Assembly: GCF_023065955.2 (NCBI RefSeq)
Contig: NW_026622930.1
Span: forward strand, 24,219,449 to 24,283,448
Length of the DNA: 64,000 nucleotides
Reading direction: 5' to 3'
From: Ursus arctos
Taxonomy: Eukaryota; Chordata; Mammalia; Carnivora; Ursidae
The position numbers and the translations under genes were made by a program. Below the pieces are notes generated by a model. The model worked only from the letters and a program-made list of their open reading frames with translations. It was not told the origin of the DNA and made no database searches. The first letter of the stretch is position 1; each line of letters opens with the position of its first letter. Shown one piece after another: positions 1 through 11,150 of the stretch.

Positions 1-171
1 AGGAGAGGGCTGGTGGAAATGGGGAGAGGACAGAGAGAGGGGTGGGGAAATGGCAGCTGAGGGACAGGGACAGTGGGAGCTGGCTTTCCTTTGTCTCCTT
101 GGCTTTTATTATCTTGTGAGGAACAAAGCCTCTCTCTGCTGGGAGGGGCTCCTTTTCCTTAAGCTGGGACG

Positions 172-173
<2 letters not shown>

Positions 174-220
<47 letters not shown>

Positions 221-247
221 CGCGCGCGCGCGCGCGCGCGCGCACAC
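174..247. repeat. (GT)n(CG)n(CA)n alternating purine-pyrimidine tract
   Basis: An uninterrupted 74-base alternating purine-pyrimidine run: about 19 GT units, then 15 CG units (213-242), then a short CA end. Such sequence is the classical Z-DNA-forming type. The long pure CG block is unusual for CpG-depleted mammalian DNA. Confidence 0.95.
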
Positions 248-597
248 CCCGCTACAGCTGCCTCCCTCCCACCCCCCTCGCTCTCCCTCTCTTCCTCTCA
301 CAGCAGGCCTGCCCCCCTCCTCTGAAGCTCCAGCGGGAATGACTCAGCAAGAAAAGCAGGCCTGCTCCTCACTGGGCCCCCACCCAGGACTCCCCGCCCC
401 CTGCTTTTCCTCCCTGTGGCCCCTAAGGCATGACTCTCCCTGACCCCAGTCACCAGGGCAGGGGACTTCCCAGGCGGAGGCCCCTGCGATCTGACTTGGT
501 GGCCTGGAGGAGAGGTGCTGGGCAGCTGGCCCCTACTCGCCCCATTCCCAGCCTCTCCCCCCAGGAGCCAACATTCCTGGCTCCCTGAGCTGGGCGC

Positions 598-745
598 GGT
601 GCTGGACCCTCAGTGTGCACAGTTTCACTTTATCCTCACAGGGTGAGGTCGCTGCTCTGATTATTGTCACCTACAGATTCAGAGAGTGAGGTGCAAGAGA
701 CTGGGTCACTCCTTCATACCCAGTTCTGAGGGATACACACGCCCA
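598..745 (+). repeat. MIR fragment
   Basis: The order is that of a MIR core and 3' half: a TTTATCCTCACAG-like block, a decayed 'GATTATTGTCACC...ACAGATTCAGAGA' block, then a CAAGAGACTGGGTCAC-type segment. It is old and diverged. Confidence 0.55.
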
Positions 746-799
746 CGTGGGCTAAAGTATGGGCAGGCACTCAGCGAGCACTGTACCCCGGAGGTTACA

Positions 800-925
800 G
801 GGGCCCCGGGCGGGCTCAGCTGGAAGAGCACATGACTCCTGATCTCAGGGTTGTGAGTTTGAGGCCCACATTGGGTGTCGAGATGACTTAAATAAATAAA
901 CATTGAGGAAAAAAGAAAAAAAAGA
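800..925 (+). mobile_element. CAN-SINE (old copy)
   Basis: A diverged head (GGCGGGCTCAGCTGG) is followed by ACTCCTGATCTCAGGGTTGTG, a TTGGGTGTCGAGATGACTT tail and AAATAAATAAA. It lacks the CT-rich segment, like the older, shorter carnivore SINE form. Confidence 0.85.
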
Positions 926-1033
926 ACTATGGGTAACAGGTGGAAACCATCCGTGCTCACCCAGCAGGGCGCATGGAGCAGGCCACTGCAGCTGCGTGAT
1001 GGGACACCACGCCCCCATCACGAAGCCCAGGTG

Positions 1034-1250
1034 AGGGGCGCGCCGGGGTGGCTCGGGTCGTTGGGCGTCTGACTTCTGGTTTCGGCTCGCTTGTGATCTT
1101 GGGGCGGTGGGATGGAGCCCCCATGGGCTCCTCTCTCAGCCGGGAGTCTGCATTGCTCCCTCTCTCTCTCTGTCCCACCCCCCGCTGGTGCGCTCTCTCT
1201 CTCAAATAAATAAATAAATCTTTAAAACAAATAAAAATTAAAAATAAAAA
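1034..1250 (+). mobile_element. CAN-SINE
   Basis: The head is GGGGTGGCTCGGGTCGTTGGGCGTCTGAC, split here by decay, followed by a CT-rich run and CTCAAATAAATAAATAAATC plus an A-rich tail. Confidence 0.88.
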
Positions 1251-1295
1251 GGCTGAGGTGCTGTGTGTGTCCATAAACACGAGCCATCGCAGGTA

Positions 1296-1407
1296 GAGCA
1301 ACCAGGCTGGGAAAGGCTGTTGGACATCTTAGCAGCTTGGAGGGCTGGTAGACAGGTGCACCCAGCCCTGCTGCTGGCCCAAGTAATGCGTTTGCACAAA
1401 CAGAAAA
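1296..1407 (+). repeat. Unclassified dispersed repeat, copy A
   Basis: About 110 bases that align with 4691-4803 in the same orientation at roughly three-quarters identity by eye. Shared blocks include TGGAGGGCTGGT, GACAG.TGCACCCAGC and GCACAAACAGAAAA. I cannot assign a family. Confidence 0.6.
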
Positions 1408-1442
1408 TCAAGCAGAGGGCATAGCCGTGTGCCAGTGGGCTA

Positions 1443-1444
<2 letters not shown>

Positions 1445-1481
<37 letters not shown>
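1445..1481 (+). repeat. (GT)18 microsatellite
   Basis: An uninterrupted GT dinucleotide run, followed by GAGTGAGTAC. Confidence 0.97.
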
Positions 1482-1483
<2 letters not shown>

Positions 1484-1575
1484 TGAGTACAAGCATGCTT
1501 GTGTGCACGAGTGAGACGGTATTTGTACGTGGGAGTAGGGGTATGCAGAGAAACTGTCAGAACATCCAGGTCTTG

Positions 1576-1722
1576 GGGCACCCGGCTGGCTCTGTCAGGG
1601 GAGCGTGGGACTCTTGATCTCAGCGTTTTGAGTTCAAGCCCCATGTTGGGTGTAGAGATTACTTACACATAATATCTAAAAATAAAGCAAACAAACAAAA
1701 AAAACAAAACAAACAAACAAGA
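1576..1722 (+). mobile_element. CAN-SINE (old short form)
   Basis: The head is GGGGCACCCGGCTGGCTCTG, followed by GACTCTTGATCTCAGCGTTT, GTTGGGTGTAGAGATTACTT and a long A/C-interrupted A-tail. Confidence 0.88.
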
Positions 1723-2384
1723 ACATCCAGTTCCTGGTCCCCAAGTCTAGTCTCCCAGATGTGGGCCGTGAAGACCTTTACCCCTCCCCGCCTCTGCCCT
1801 CCCTGCCTCCCGAGTGCTGCGTGAACTGTGTGGAGAGGGAAGCGGGCTGCTCAGACATAGGCCTCCAGGTGCCAGACTGCAGAGTTAGCACTGGCAGAGG
1901 GGAGAGGGTACCACCCTTTTAGGACCTTCTGGAAAGTTCCAGGCACATCCCTGATCCCGCAGCCTGAGATGCAGAGGGGGAAGACGACAGGCCAGGGGAG
2001 GAGCAGGGAGTTGAATGCAGGGGGTACGTGGCCTCCTTTGCTGAGTGGAGGGGTGACTTTTCTGGGCCTGGAGATATTGGAGAGCAGGCAGAGCCAATGT
2101 CCCTGGAGATCAGGGATCAGGGTGTGTGGCAGCTGCCCCGGGGACTGAGGCAAATGGGCAAAGGGGGCAGGCAGTGGTGCCCACAGCGATGTGTGTCAGA
2201 TGACCACCCAAGCCACAGGCCAGGTATGAGGCTTATTGCCAACATTCCCAGCAGGGTCGTATTTTCTAGCCTTGCTTGAAACATATCCCTGAAAAGCTGG
2301 GGGAGACAGTCAAGACTCTTGCCCCCAGAGTTTCCTCTACTTAAAATTCCACCATCAAAACCCTACCTGGGATATATAACTCAC

Positions 2385-2560
2385 GGAGATGCTGTGGCTT
2401 GAGAGTCAGAGGGCTGGTTTCAGTCCCAGGGCTGCCACCTGCGAGCTGGCTGGCCCGTGCCAACAGTGAGGCAGCCCTCGGTCTGTCAAATGGAGGATGA
2501 GGTTCCTAAGGTGCAGGGCTGGCCTGAGGATGCAGGGAGAACAGTGTTAATGTCCGACCC
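2385..2560 (+). repeat. MIR fragment
   Basis: The pattern is GCTGTGGCTTGAGAGTCAGAGGG, then a GGGCTGCCACCTGCGAGCTGGC core, then 'TGTCAAATGGAGGATGAGG', in MIR order on the + strand. Confidence 0.75.
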
Positions 2561-3264
2561 CTGCCCCCTCGCCCTGGGGTAGCTGAGGGCTTAAGATCCC
2601 CTTCTTTCAGGAAGAGGTAATGAGCAGGCAAAGGAGTATTTCAAAAGGGTGGGAGGAGACAACAAGGTGGGACCAAGGAGCCTCAGCCCCCAAGAAGTGT
2701 CTCCAAAGCAAGAAAGAGAATGCGGTGGCGGGTCAGGAAAACACATTTAGCAGCATTCTAGAAACCTCTGCCCAACTCACCAAGGCAACCGCCACCGCTC
2801 CAGCCTGTGCAGCAGCCGCTGTCACAGGGCCTCCCCCTCACGTCTCCCCACACCTTCGCTTCAGCCAGATTCCACTCTAGAGAGGCATGAGGGGGCAGTG
2901 CTGGATGCCCAGGAGGCTTTGTTTCGGGGGTGGGGGAAGGGACGGCAAAGCTGAACCTGCTGGAACAGGACTGGGCCGCTGAGAGCTGGGGATTTGCAGT
3001 ACTGAATGTTGTCAACAGTGATAATTACAACCGAACACAAAGGTCACTTACACACAGAGAGAAAATGACATCCTTATTGCCTTTGCATTAGTCTTGCTCT
3101 GTGATCTTATGGTTATTGAGTTATTGTCTTGTTTAATTTATGCCACAGGCACTGCTTGGCGGAGGCACCTCCTGCATTTCACAGACAAGAAGTGCTAGAG
3201 AACTCTTAGGGTTTCTCAGTAACCGTTTTCTTCCCCCACCCCTCTTAGCAATTGGACGCATCCG

Positions 3265-3790
3265 AAATAAAGACCATTTCTTAGCATCTAGATATGATCA
3301 CATGACTGAGTTCTAGCCAATGGGAGATAAATGGAAGTAGCATGAATAACTTCTAGGGAATGTTCTTAGGCAGAAAGGGTATGTCCTTGCTCAGTTGTCT
3401 TTCCTAATTCCCACTGATGGAATGTTGACTTGATGGCTGGAGCTTGAGCAGCCATTTTGGATCATGAAGTGGAAGCTGCATGCTAAGAATGGTGGGGAGA
3501 TGTTATAGAAGGGGCCTGAGGCCTGATATCATAAAGGGTTTTGCCAGCCCTGAAATGCCACCTCCACCATGGTGATGGACTACACTTGACAGTTGACCTA
3601 ACAGGGTACTGGAAAGAGCTTGAGTCCTTCCTCACACTGTACAATGACTGTATTAGCTCTGGACTGCCTGCCTCTAGACTTCATCTACATGTGAAGACAG
3701 TGCATCTGTCTCATTTAAGCCATTACTACTTTGGGTTTCTTGGCTCTTCACAGCCAAACCAACTTGAAGTGAAACTCATAGTGAGTTTCT
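3265..3790 (+). mobile_element. MaLR-type (MLT1-like) LTR
   Basis: An ancient ERVL-MaLR solo LTR. Visible blocks are AGCAGCCATTTTGGATCATG, a GCATGCTAAGAATGG block, a GGACTGCCTGCCTCTAGACTTC block and TTTAAGCCATTACTACTTTGG near the 3' end. These are the usual MLT1 3'-half landmarks in order. There is no internal viral coding sequence beside it. Confidence 0.7.
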
Positions 3791-4394
3791 TTGCTGCTTC
3801 CTCAACCTTGCCCCAGTATGAGCAGAGCAGAGAAGACCCCAGCTAAGCCTCTCTTGGTCTGGACCCTGGAGGGTATTTATCGTGGTTGGGGCCAAAGTGG
3901 TATCTACAGTGTCCAGTCATGAAGTGGCCTAGGAACTAGAAAGGGAGGGACTGGGCAAGGATTCTTTCTTCTTGGAGACCCAGAGGAAGGGATGGGGCCT
4001 GATGGCTCAGAAACAAGATGGCAACTATGCTCATTTTGTTGCCCCCATGAGACTGTAAGCGAGTAGAAAGTCGAGACTGGCTCAGAGCCCAGCACATAGT
4101 AGATGTCAATAAATATCTGGTCACTGGCCGACGGACTGTACTGTACTAAGGAGCTTAGAGCGGAGACTGAAGTGGCCAAAGTCCCTGAAGGGGGATGGAG
4201 TGGTGACGGAGACCAGGAGAGAGATCCTTTAGAAGAAGATGACTGGCAGGGTGGGTGACAAAACAAGAGTCACGTGGCCTGCAGCACACCCCTGCCCCAA
4301 TAGCACAGCAGATCCTTCCAGGGCCACTGGGGAGAGTCCTGCCTTTTATGAATGGACACTTCTGGGCAAAGGTGCTTCACAGCTAGCAATGCCC

Positions 4395-4560
4395 GGCCGT
4401 GTTCAGGGTAGCGTTTGTTCCTCACAACCTCAAGGGCAGGGATATTACTGCACTTTTCGTAGAAGAGAAAACTAGGTCCCAGAACTGCAAGGTCACTTGC
4501 CCAAGATCTCTCGCTAGGAGATGCAGGAGTTGGGACTTGAACCCAGGGCTTCCAATCACA
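4395..4560 (+). repeat. MIR fragment
   Basis: GTTCCTCACAACC, then 'AGAAGAGAAAACTAGG', AAGGTCACTTGCCCAAGATC and GGGACTTGAACCCAGGGCTTC follow the MIR 3' consensus order. Confidence 0.85.
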
Positions 4561-4690
4561 AGCATTACCTCCTTTGGAGCTAAGGATGTGGGTGGAGATT
4601 TCTGATTCTAATGTCTCTTTCCCCTGAAGTTCCCAGGCCAACACTAAGGCCTTGGGCGTGGGTTGTAAAAACGGAAAGGGAAGAGGAGGT

Positions 4691-4803
4691 GGGACAAGGC
4701 TGGAACAAGGTGTCAGGCAACTTCTCAGCCGACTGGAGGGCTGGTGGACAGATGCACCCAGCACCGCAGATAGCCCAAGCAGTGCATTGGCACAAACAGA
4801 AAA
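4691..4803 (+). repeat. Unclassified dispersed repeat, copy B
   Basis: Second copy of the element at 1296-1407. It is followed by a stretch containing TGCCATCTGCTGGA (4830-4843), a weak CTCF-like match, and then an A-rich stretch. Confidence 0.6.
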
Positions 4804-5119
4804 AAGTGCCCTTAACTTAAGATACTTTACTGCCATCTGCTGGAAAATTGTCACAACAACCATACAAATCTATGTTGACTAAAGTGTGAAAAAAAACGAT
4901 GCCCTGAAATTGTAAAGTGCAGAACCTGAACAACTGTACAGGGCAGCCCTAGGTGTATCTTCTCTTGCCTGAGAGAATGAAAAAGACAGGGTCCCTGCTA
5001 CCATGATAGTTCAAGTTCTGCCCTCTTCTTTACTGCTTGGGAGTCCCTGATTCAAATAATCTATAATGGTCTGCCTCGCACAGGTTCTCCACACAGACCC
5101 TGTCCTTCTGTTCTGCTAG

Positions 5120-5480
5120 TCTATGCATGCGTCCTGAACATCTACCCTAGGCCAGCTTCCACGCTGGACACTGGGGGTACAACGTGGGCAGAACCTAGTC
5201 TCTGCCCCTCCTGAGCTCGCAGTCCAATGGAGGACAACCGACCAAGCCATTCAAACCTGGGGTGATATGGTGGTAGGAGGACATGTGTCGATCGGACTTG
5301 GAGGCTTAGGGAAGGTTCCCTGGAGAAAGTGACAGCTATGTGAAGCCTGAAGGATGGGTACAGTAAGGCAGGCAGAGGGGCAGGAAGTGTGTTCCAGGTG
5401 GAGCCCCAGCCCATGCAGAGGTCTGAAGGCTCAGTGAGCGTGTAGCCTACAAGGCTTTGGGTAGAATCCTGGAGCGTTCC
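5120..5480 (+). repeat. L2 3' fragment
   Basis: The text runs in the L2 3' order: a CTGGACACTGGGGGTACAACG block, CCTGAGCTCGCAGTCCAATGG, GGGAAGGTTCCCTGGAGAAAG, then AGCCTGAAGGATGGGTA and a 'GGGGCAGGAAGTGTGTTCCAG'-type block. Confidence 0.8.
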
Positions 5481-5594
5481 AGATGGGTCCTTGGAGTTCC
5501 AGGAGTCCCAGGATTCTGCCCAGGGCAGCTCCCTGTAGGGGTGGGGCTGGCTTCTGACTGAGGTGGCAATGGGGCAGGAGCCTTTACTCACTCA

Positions 5595-5735
5595 ATCTTA
5601 AAACTGCTGATGAAGAATGATTACTGTGCCCACACTCTATGGCTTAAACTGAGGCTCAGAGAAGTCAAGCAACTTGCTCAAGGTCACATAATTGGAGAGT
5701 GACTGAGCAGATTGGACCCAGATCTGTGTGACTCT
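5595..5735 (+). repeat. MIR fragment
   Basis: AAACTGAGGCTCAGAGAAGTC followed by AACTTGCTCAAGGTCACATA is the MIR 3' core. Confidence 0.85.
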
Positions 5736-6429
5736 GGGACCTGCCCCCGGTGCTGTGCGTGTCTCTGCTGACGGATGCCAGCGGGGAGAGCAGCCCAGCT
5801 CCTTCCTCACCGGCTCTAGGCGCTCAGGTCTCACTTCCCCAGTTCCAGATGAAGAGAGAAGGAGGGAGGAGCAGGTCCTCACATGAGAGGACAACACTCC
5901 ACGGCCACCGACCACACCGCCCAGGCAGTTCTGCTCCAGGCTAGCAGGTCGGCGCCCGGCACCTTCCCCAGGCCGTCTCCCCTCGTGCGGCCCCCTCCAC
6001 TCAAAGACAGTGCATTCTCCCCCTGCAAGGCCCCACAACGACAGCCTGCCCGCTCCTCTGCGGTCCTGCAGCCTCCTTGTTTCTTTCTCAGGGCTTCAGG
6101 CTCGTACAAGGGCACAGAAACATGCTGAAGTACGTTTTCCTGTCTGGGTCAGAGAAAGGATGTGCATGGCTCCGGGACTGTTGGGTCCTTCGCCGTTTAC
6201 TAACTGTGACCTCTGGAACATTTTCCTAAGCCTCTGGCTCCGCCCCAGGGAGACGTGGACAGTATCTCACCAGGCACTTTGAGACCTATATGAGATCATG
6301 TGTATCACGTCCCTGGCACGTGATCACGACTTACCCCATCCCCCCAGGTGGTCAGCTGTCACCCTGCCGTGATGGAGGACTCAGTGGCCAACCACCTTGA
6401 CCTGCTCCTGGTGCTGTGAGTCTGTTACT

Positions 6430-6439
6430 ACACACACAC

Positions 6440-6481
<42 letters not shown>
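6430..6481. repeat. (CA)n microsatellite
   Basis: A CA run of about 52 bases with two G interruptions. Confidence 0.96.
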
Positions 6482-7149
6482 TGCGCAGAGGGGCAGCTCA
6501 GCTCACTCCGGGAAGGCAGAGTCTCTGACTCAGTTTCCTTCAGCAATGACCAAGAAGCAATGGACACGAATTCATGTAAAGCGCCTAACGCAGAGCTGAG
6601 CCCAAAGCAGAGGAGGGCTCCGTAAGCGCCGCCTCTCACCTTTCTTCCACCTCCAAGCTCTGGCTGGAAATGGACGAAGCGAGGAGGGCGTGGGAGCCCC
6701 TTTAGCTCTCTCCGGGGTTGGACAGTTGGGGTCACAGGGATTGTACCTTAAAGTTTCATTTACCTGCAAGAGAAAGCTTTCAGGCTACTCCCTGGCCAGG
6801 CCTCTGGAAATTTCCATTAGGGGCAGGAGCAGGTCCATCCAACCCTTGAGCTTCAGTTTCCTTATCTGTAAATTTAGGTCTGTAATATTTACTTTGCATC
6901 ATCATTGTGAGGATTAAAATGCAAGAAGTACCTAAATTGTCTACCACGATGCCAGAAAGAAGATAAACACAAAACAAATTACAGCTATAATCATAATGAT
7001 GGGATCCAGAAGGGTTTGGAGCTGTCTGAAGGCTGCTAGTCTCAACCACCCAACTGCCAGCCATTGTGGGAGGTTGCAGACGCGGTACCATCGCTGCTGA
7101 GGAGCCAGGATGCGATCTCTCCCTACTCCACTCCTCTCGTGGGAGGAAA

Positions 7150-8060
7150 GCTGGTACAAACTTTTAGGAGGGTAGTGTGGCGATAGGAATCTTTTTGACC
7201 CAGCCATTCTCCTACTAGGAATTCGGCCAAGGAAATAATCACAGAGCCCCATGGAGTTGTTTGTGCTAGGACACTCTTTGCAATGTTGCTAATAATAGGG
7301 AGAAATTGGAAATAATCTAAAATTAGAGATGCACTCGATACACGCTTTGGCTGAATGCCAGGTGGCCAAGTGTTAAGATCGGTATTCAGCCGAAGTCTAG
7401 GCCAATGTCTACTCTCACCTTCCTGGAGCAAATGCTTTTGATAGAGGAGTCCATCTAAAATTGTAATTGAGATTATTCCTGATGATAATTTCATGGTTGA
7501 TGAATTGCATTGTCCGTGCTGAGCAATGTAACATGGCAGGTGTAGGAAAAACATTCTCCCAGCGCCTGCAGTGGCTGGCTGGCTCCCGGACTATATGTTA
7601 TGCACGTTTGTGTTAACAGATCAATGCTTCCTTTTGACTGATGATGGTGGAGGACTGTGATCCTCACTTTTTCCCATAATTTCTTCTTCTTTTTATATCC
7701 TTTATATTCTTCTCCATGTTGGGTCCAATATGATTCACCATGGATAGTATTACATATGACAAAGGTTTTCTTCCTCATGAAATTAGGAGGTTGATTGACA
7801 TCCTGCTTTTAGTTTATCTTTACAAGCTGAATCGTAAAGATATTCACAACTGGGCTTTTTTATTAAAGCCTAATGGCCTAAAAATGAAAAAGTAACGAAA
7901 AAATTGAAATTTTTAAAGGTTATTTTGTGTAGTGTTACAAATGCTAGTATCCCAAACGATTCTACAAAGATCAGAACTCTGATATAATCTAATTTCCATT
8001 ATTCTGCTTCGTATTCTTATTTTAATGTTTTATTGTTGTTGCCTCAAAAGTATCTTCTAA
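7150..8060 (+). repeat. Old L1/HAL1-like fragments
   Basis: 'GACCCAGCCATTCTCCTACTAGG', 'CCAAGGAAATAATCACAGAG', 'CTTTGCAATGTTGCTAATAATAGGGA' and 'AAATTGGAAATAATCTAAAA' (each read as short separate blocks) follow the 3' end of ORF2 of old L1/HAL1 elements. AT-rich, poorly preserved sequence continues to about 8060. All frames are broken; no ORF2 is intact. Confidence 0.6.
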
Positions 8061-8105
8061 AAGGATCTGGCTGACACGCGTCTCAATATTTGCGTTTGTT
8101 TCCAG

Positions 8106-8292
8106 ACCGCCTGGGTGGCTCATTTGGTTAGGAGACTCTTGTTTTCGGCTCAGGTCATGATCTCATGGGTCATGGGATCAAGCCAGTGGCAGGCTCCCTG
8201 CTCAGCGGGGAGTCGCTTGAAAGATTCTCTCCCTCTGCCCCCTCCCCATTCTCTCTCTCTCTCTCTCAAATAAATAAATCTTTTAAAAAAAT
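8106..8292 (+). mobile_element. CAN-SINE
   Basis: The head is CGCCTGGGTGGCTCATTTGG; the GGCTCAGGTCATGATCTCAT box, a CT-rich run and CTCAAATAAATAAATCTTTT plus A-tail follow. Confidence 0.95.
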
Positions 8293-8299
8293 GATGTTT

Positions 8300-8705
8300 G
8301 GGAAATGAATTTGTCAACATGGGAGGATTGTCTTAAAACTGCAGAAGTTTAAATGCTGGTTGTAAAAGAGGATGAAGATGTGAGCCCAAATGGATAGTTA
8401 AAAGGAAAAAATCCGAATGACTAGAAGATTGAAAGACACATACAAAATATTAATGATTATTATCTCTGGGTTTAGGATCAAAGGATTTCTGCTTCATTTT
8501 TCATTAAAATTTAAAAATTTCATACAAAAAATATTACTCAGATGTTTTTTTAAAATATCTGTGATGTGAAGAGCACTGGGTACTATCTAAGGCTGAAAAA
8601 TCACTGAATTCTACCTCTGAAACGAATCATACAGTATATGTTAAATAATTAAATTTAAATTAAAAAATAAACATATTTTGAAAATAAAATAAAAAATATT
8701 TAAAG
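8300..8705 (+). repeat. L1 3' end fragments
   Basis: GATTATTATCTCTGGGTTTAG is an old L1M 3' landmark. From about 8572, GAAGAGCACTGGGTACTATC and ATACAGTATATGTTAAATAA match the 3' tail of carnivore L1, ending in an A-rich stretch. The second part resembles the tail at 25868-25985. Confidence 0.7.
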
Positions 8706-9129
8706 TGCGTCTTTCCTGTCTCCCCTTTCTGTTTCATCCAGGACCAGATGTCAAGCTTGCTGAGCTGGCCAGATGGTCTGGGACACTGACCACGGTCGCC
8801 TGTAATGCTCACTGCCCATGTTCATTTGAGGTCAAGGCTCTGTCAGGCTGGAGCTGCTTTTCCTGGGCCTGTGTCTGTGAGGACAAATGCCCAAAGGAAG
8901 GCACAGCTGAGTGGGAGGGTGGGAAAAGGCAGAGGTAGTAGCCCCATTTGACCAATGAGGAACCGGAATCTGAAAGAGACTGAAAGTTCCAGGAAACTCC
9001 TGCTTCTGTCCTGAGATCTGGGGGCTGGGTAACTTGATGTGTCTAAACTTTCCCACAGTAGAAGAAAAAAGGCCAATTTTGGCCCCCAAATTAATTTTCC
9101 TTTTCCTCTTTATTAACACAAACCACAAA

Positions 9130-9715
9130 TTTTAACTGGTTCCATAGGTACCTGTAGCTAGGTGTGGCCACGTGACTAAATTCTGGCTGATGAGAGGTAA
9201 GTGGATGTGTTGTGTGCAACTTCCAGAAAATGTCCTTAAAGAGAGGAGTATGTCCTTTCTCTTTTTCTCCTTCTTATTGACTGGAATATGGACATGATGG
9301 CTGGGACAAGAGCAACCATTCTGGGCCCCAAGGCAACATGCTCAGGATGATGGGACAACAAAACAGAAAGAATCTGGGTCCCATGTGATCATGACATTTC
9401 CATACCAGCCCTGGACTGGATCTTTTAAACTTCATTAATGTGAAGGGGGCCTGGGTGGCTCAGTCAGTTAAGCATCTGCTTTTGGCTCAGGTCATGATCC
9501 CAGAGTCCTGGGATCAAGCCCCACATCGGGCTCCCTGCTCAGCAGGGAGTCTGCTTCTCCCTCTGTCTCTGTTGTTTCCCCTGCTTGTGCTCTCTCATTC
9601 TCTCTGTCAAATAAACAAATAAAATCTTTAAAAAATAAAAAAAAAATTTTTAAGTCATTAATGTGAGAGTGGAGTAAACTTCCATCTTGGTTTAAACCCA
9701 TGTTTAATTAATTAA
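9130..9715 (+). mobile_element. MaLR-type LTR interrupted by a CAN-SINE
   Basis: An ancient MLT1-like LTR with the same landmarks as 3265-3790: GGCCACGTGACTAAATTCTGGC, GAGCAACCATTCTGGGCCCCAA, then CAGCCCTGGACTGGATC. The 3' portion (AGTAAACTTCCATCTTGGTTTAA) lies beyond the SINE at 9444-9654, which splits it. Non-coding. Confidence 0.7.
9444..9654 (+). mobile_element. CAN-SINE nested in the LTR
   Basis: A full-length SINE: GGGCCTGGGTGGCTCAGTCAG head, box B-like region, CT-rich body, CAAATAAACAAATAAAATCTT tail. The target-site duplication TCATTAATGTGA lies at 9432-9443 and 9655-9666. Confidence 0.96.
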
Positions 9716-9724
9716 GATTAGGTA

Positions 9725-9955
9725 CACTCGCTATCATTTATTTAATACTTAACTATGCCAGACACTATTCTAAGTGCTTTACAGGTGTTATCTGGTTTAA
9801 TCTGTAAAGCAATCCTATGAGGTGGGAATTATAATTAACTCCATTTTACAGATCAGGAACCTGAGACAACAAAAGGTCCACTACTTGCTCAAGGTTGCAC
9901 AGGTGACTGGTGGAACTGAAATCTGAACCTGCATCATCCAACCCCAGAGCCTGTC
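9725..9955 (+). repeat. MIR
   Basis: A near-complete MIR 3' half: CCAGACACTATTCTAAGTGC, TCCTATGAGGTGGGAATTAT, CCATTTTACAGATCAGGAAC and TTGCTCAAGGTTGCACAGG. Confidence 0.92.
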
Positions 9956-10264
9956 CTCTCACTGCTCTTCAGGACCCTCTCCTTTGGCTCCCTTTCATCT
10001 CCTGGTCCCATCTGGCACTTCCATCCCCTACTGCACACTTGTTTATATTAACTTGACCCCCCATCCCACCCCATTCCAGATCTCCAGCAAAAAGCCCATT
10101 CTCTCTACACCCTGTTTCACCGAGAAAAGATTTCGACTGGCTAATTCATGCTAAAGTATAAGAAATCAACATCAGCGTAATATGTTACTTTGCCATAAGG
10201 AAAACAGCCTCTTTATTTCTACGTCAGCGTGAGGGTTTAGGTGTGAGAGACGGAAGGAATCACA

Positions 10265-10535
10265 TTGGGTGAGACTTGGGCATTGGAATCATGGGACCTG
10301 GATTTTATTTCTGCTGCCAACACGCTCTGCAATCTTGGCCAATCCCATAACCATTCTGAGCCTCCACTCCTCCCTCTACAAAACAGGTTGAGTCAGACTT
10401 TCATCAGAGCCGCAGTGAAGATTTAATGAGTTAACCAACGCCAAGGCCCCCTATCAGCCTGACACACAATGACACACAATCAGTGTCATATGAACCTTTA
10501 TTAGTTGAATTCTGTTTATCCATTGCTTCCTATAG
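10265..10535 (+). repeat. MIR
   Basis: Carries GGACCTGGATTTTATTTCTG, CATTCTGAGCCTCCACTCC, 'CTACAAAACAGG' and a decayed 'AGTGAAGATTTAATGAGTTAA' block. The short direct repeat GACACACAAT occurs twice near 10464. Confidence 0.8.
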
Positions 10536-10539
10536 TCTC

Positions 10540-10720
10540 TTTTTGAAAGGTCAGATACTGAGGTATAATTTACATGTAGTAAGATCCACCCTATTGAGAG
10601 AAAGAGTTCTATGAGTTTTGACAAACCTATACTCCTGTAATTATCACCACAATTAAGGTATAGATTTTTTACACCCCAAATAGTTCCCTCATGCTCTTTG
10701 TCCCCCAGACTGTCTCTTAT
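10540..10720 (+). repeat. Old L1 fragment
   Basis: GATACTGAGGTATAATTTAC, GTTTTGACAAACCTATACTCC and ATTATCACCACAATTAAGG match the well-known L1M 3' region. Confidence 0.7.
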
Positions 10721-10721
10721 T

Positions 10722-10985
10722 TATTCTAATATTTATTGAGCACCTACTGTGTGCCAGGCTCTGTGCTGGGCCTAAGCTACAGAAACAAAGCTGGTGGGCA
10801 AGTTCTGGTCCTGGAGGGGGTGGGGGTTATGGTCTATCTGATGAAAAGAAACAATAAACAAGTAAACAACCATACCAACGAGATCATCGTCAGGCAGTCC
10901 GTGCTATGCAGCAAGCCAGCAAGATTATTTGGTGGCTGGTGGCTGCGGGGACTGTCTCAGTAGAAAGGACAGGTGCTATTGAGTT
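10722..10985 (+). repeat. L2 3' fragment
   Basis: ATATTTATTGAGCACCTACTG, then GTGCCAGGCTCTGTGCTGGG and CAAGTTCTGGTCCTGGAGGG follow the L2 3' consensus order. Confidence 0.88.
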
Positions 10986-11029
10986 GGCATCTTTGTCATG
11001 TAAAACTGATGACAAAATGCAAATTAGCT

Positions 11030-11150
11030 AAAATCCCCATTTGATGGGCAGAGAATTTGAGGCTCCTAGAGCTAAGGAATGTGTTCAAGGTCACACGGCA
11101 AGTAAATGGGAAAACAGGGATTCAGGCCAAGGCCAGCAGACACTGAAAGC
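11030..11150 (+). repeat. MIR fragment
   Basis: 'AAATCCCCATTTGATGGGCAG' then 'GTGTTCAAGGTCACACGGCA' and 'GGGATTCAGGCC' are the MIR 3' core. Confidence 0.75.

Noticed and set aside
4270..4863. 197-codon open frame on the - strand
   Set aside because: It runs through a MIR and the unclassified repeat, has no recognisable domain and no splice or promoter context; I treat it as chance.
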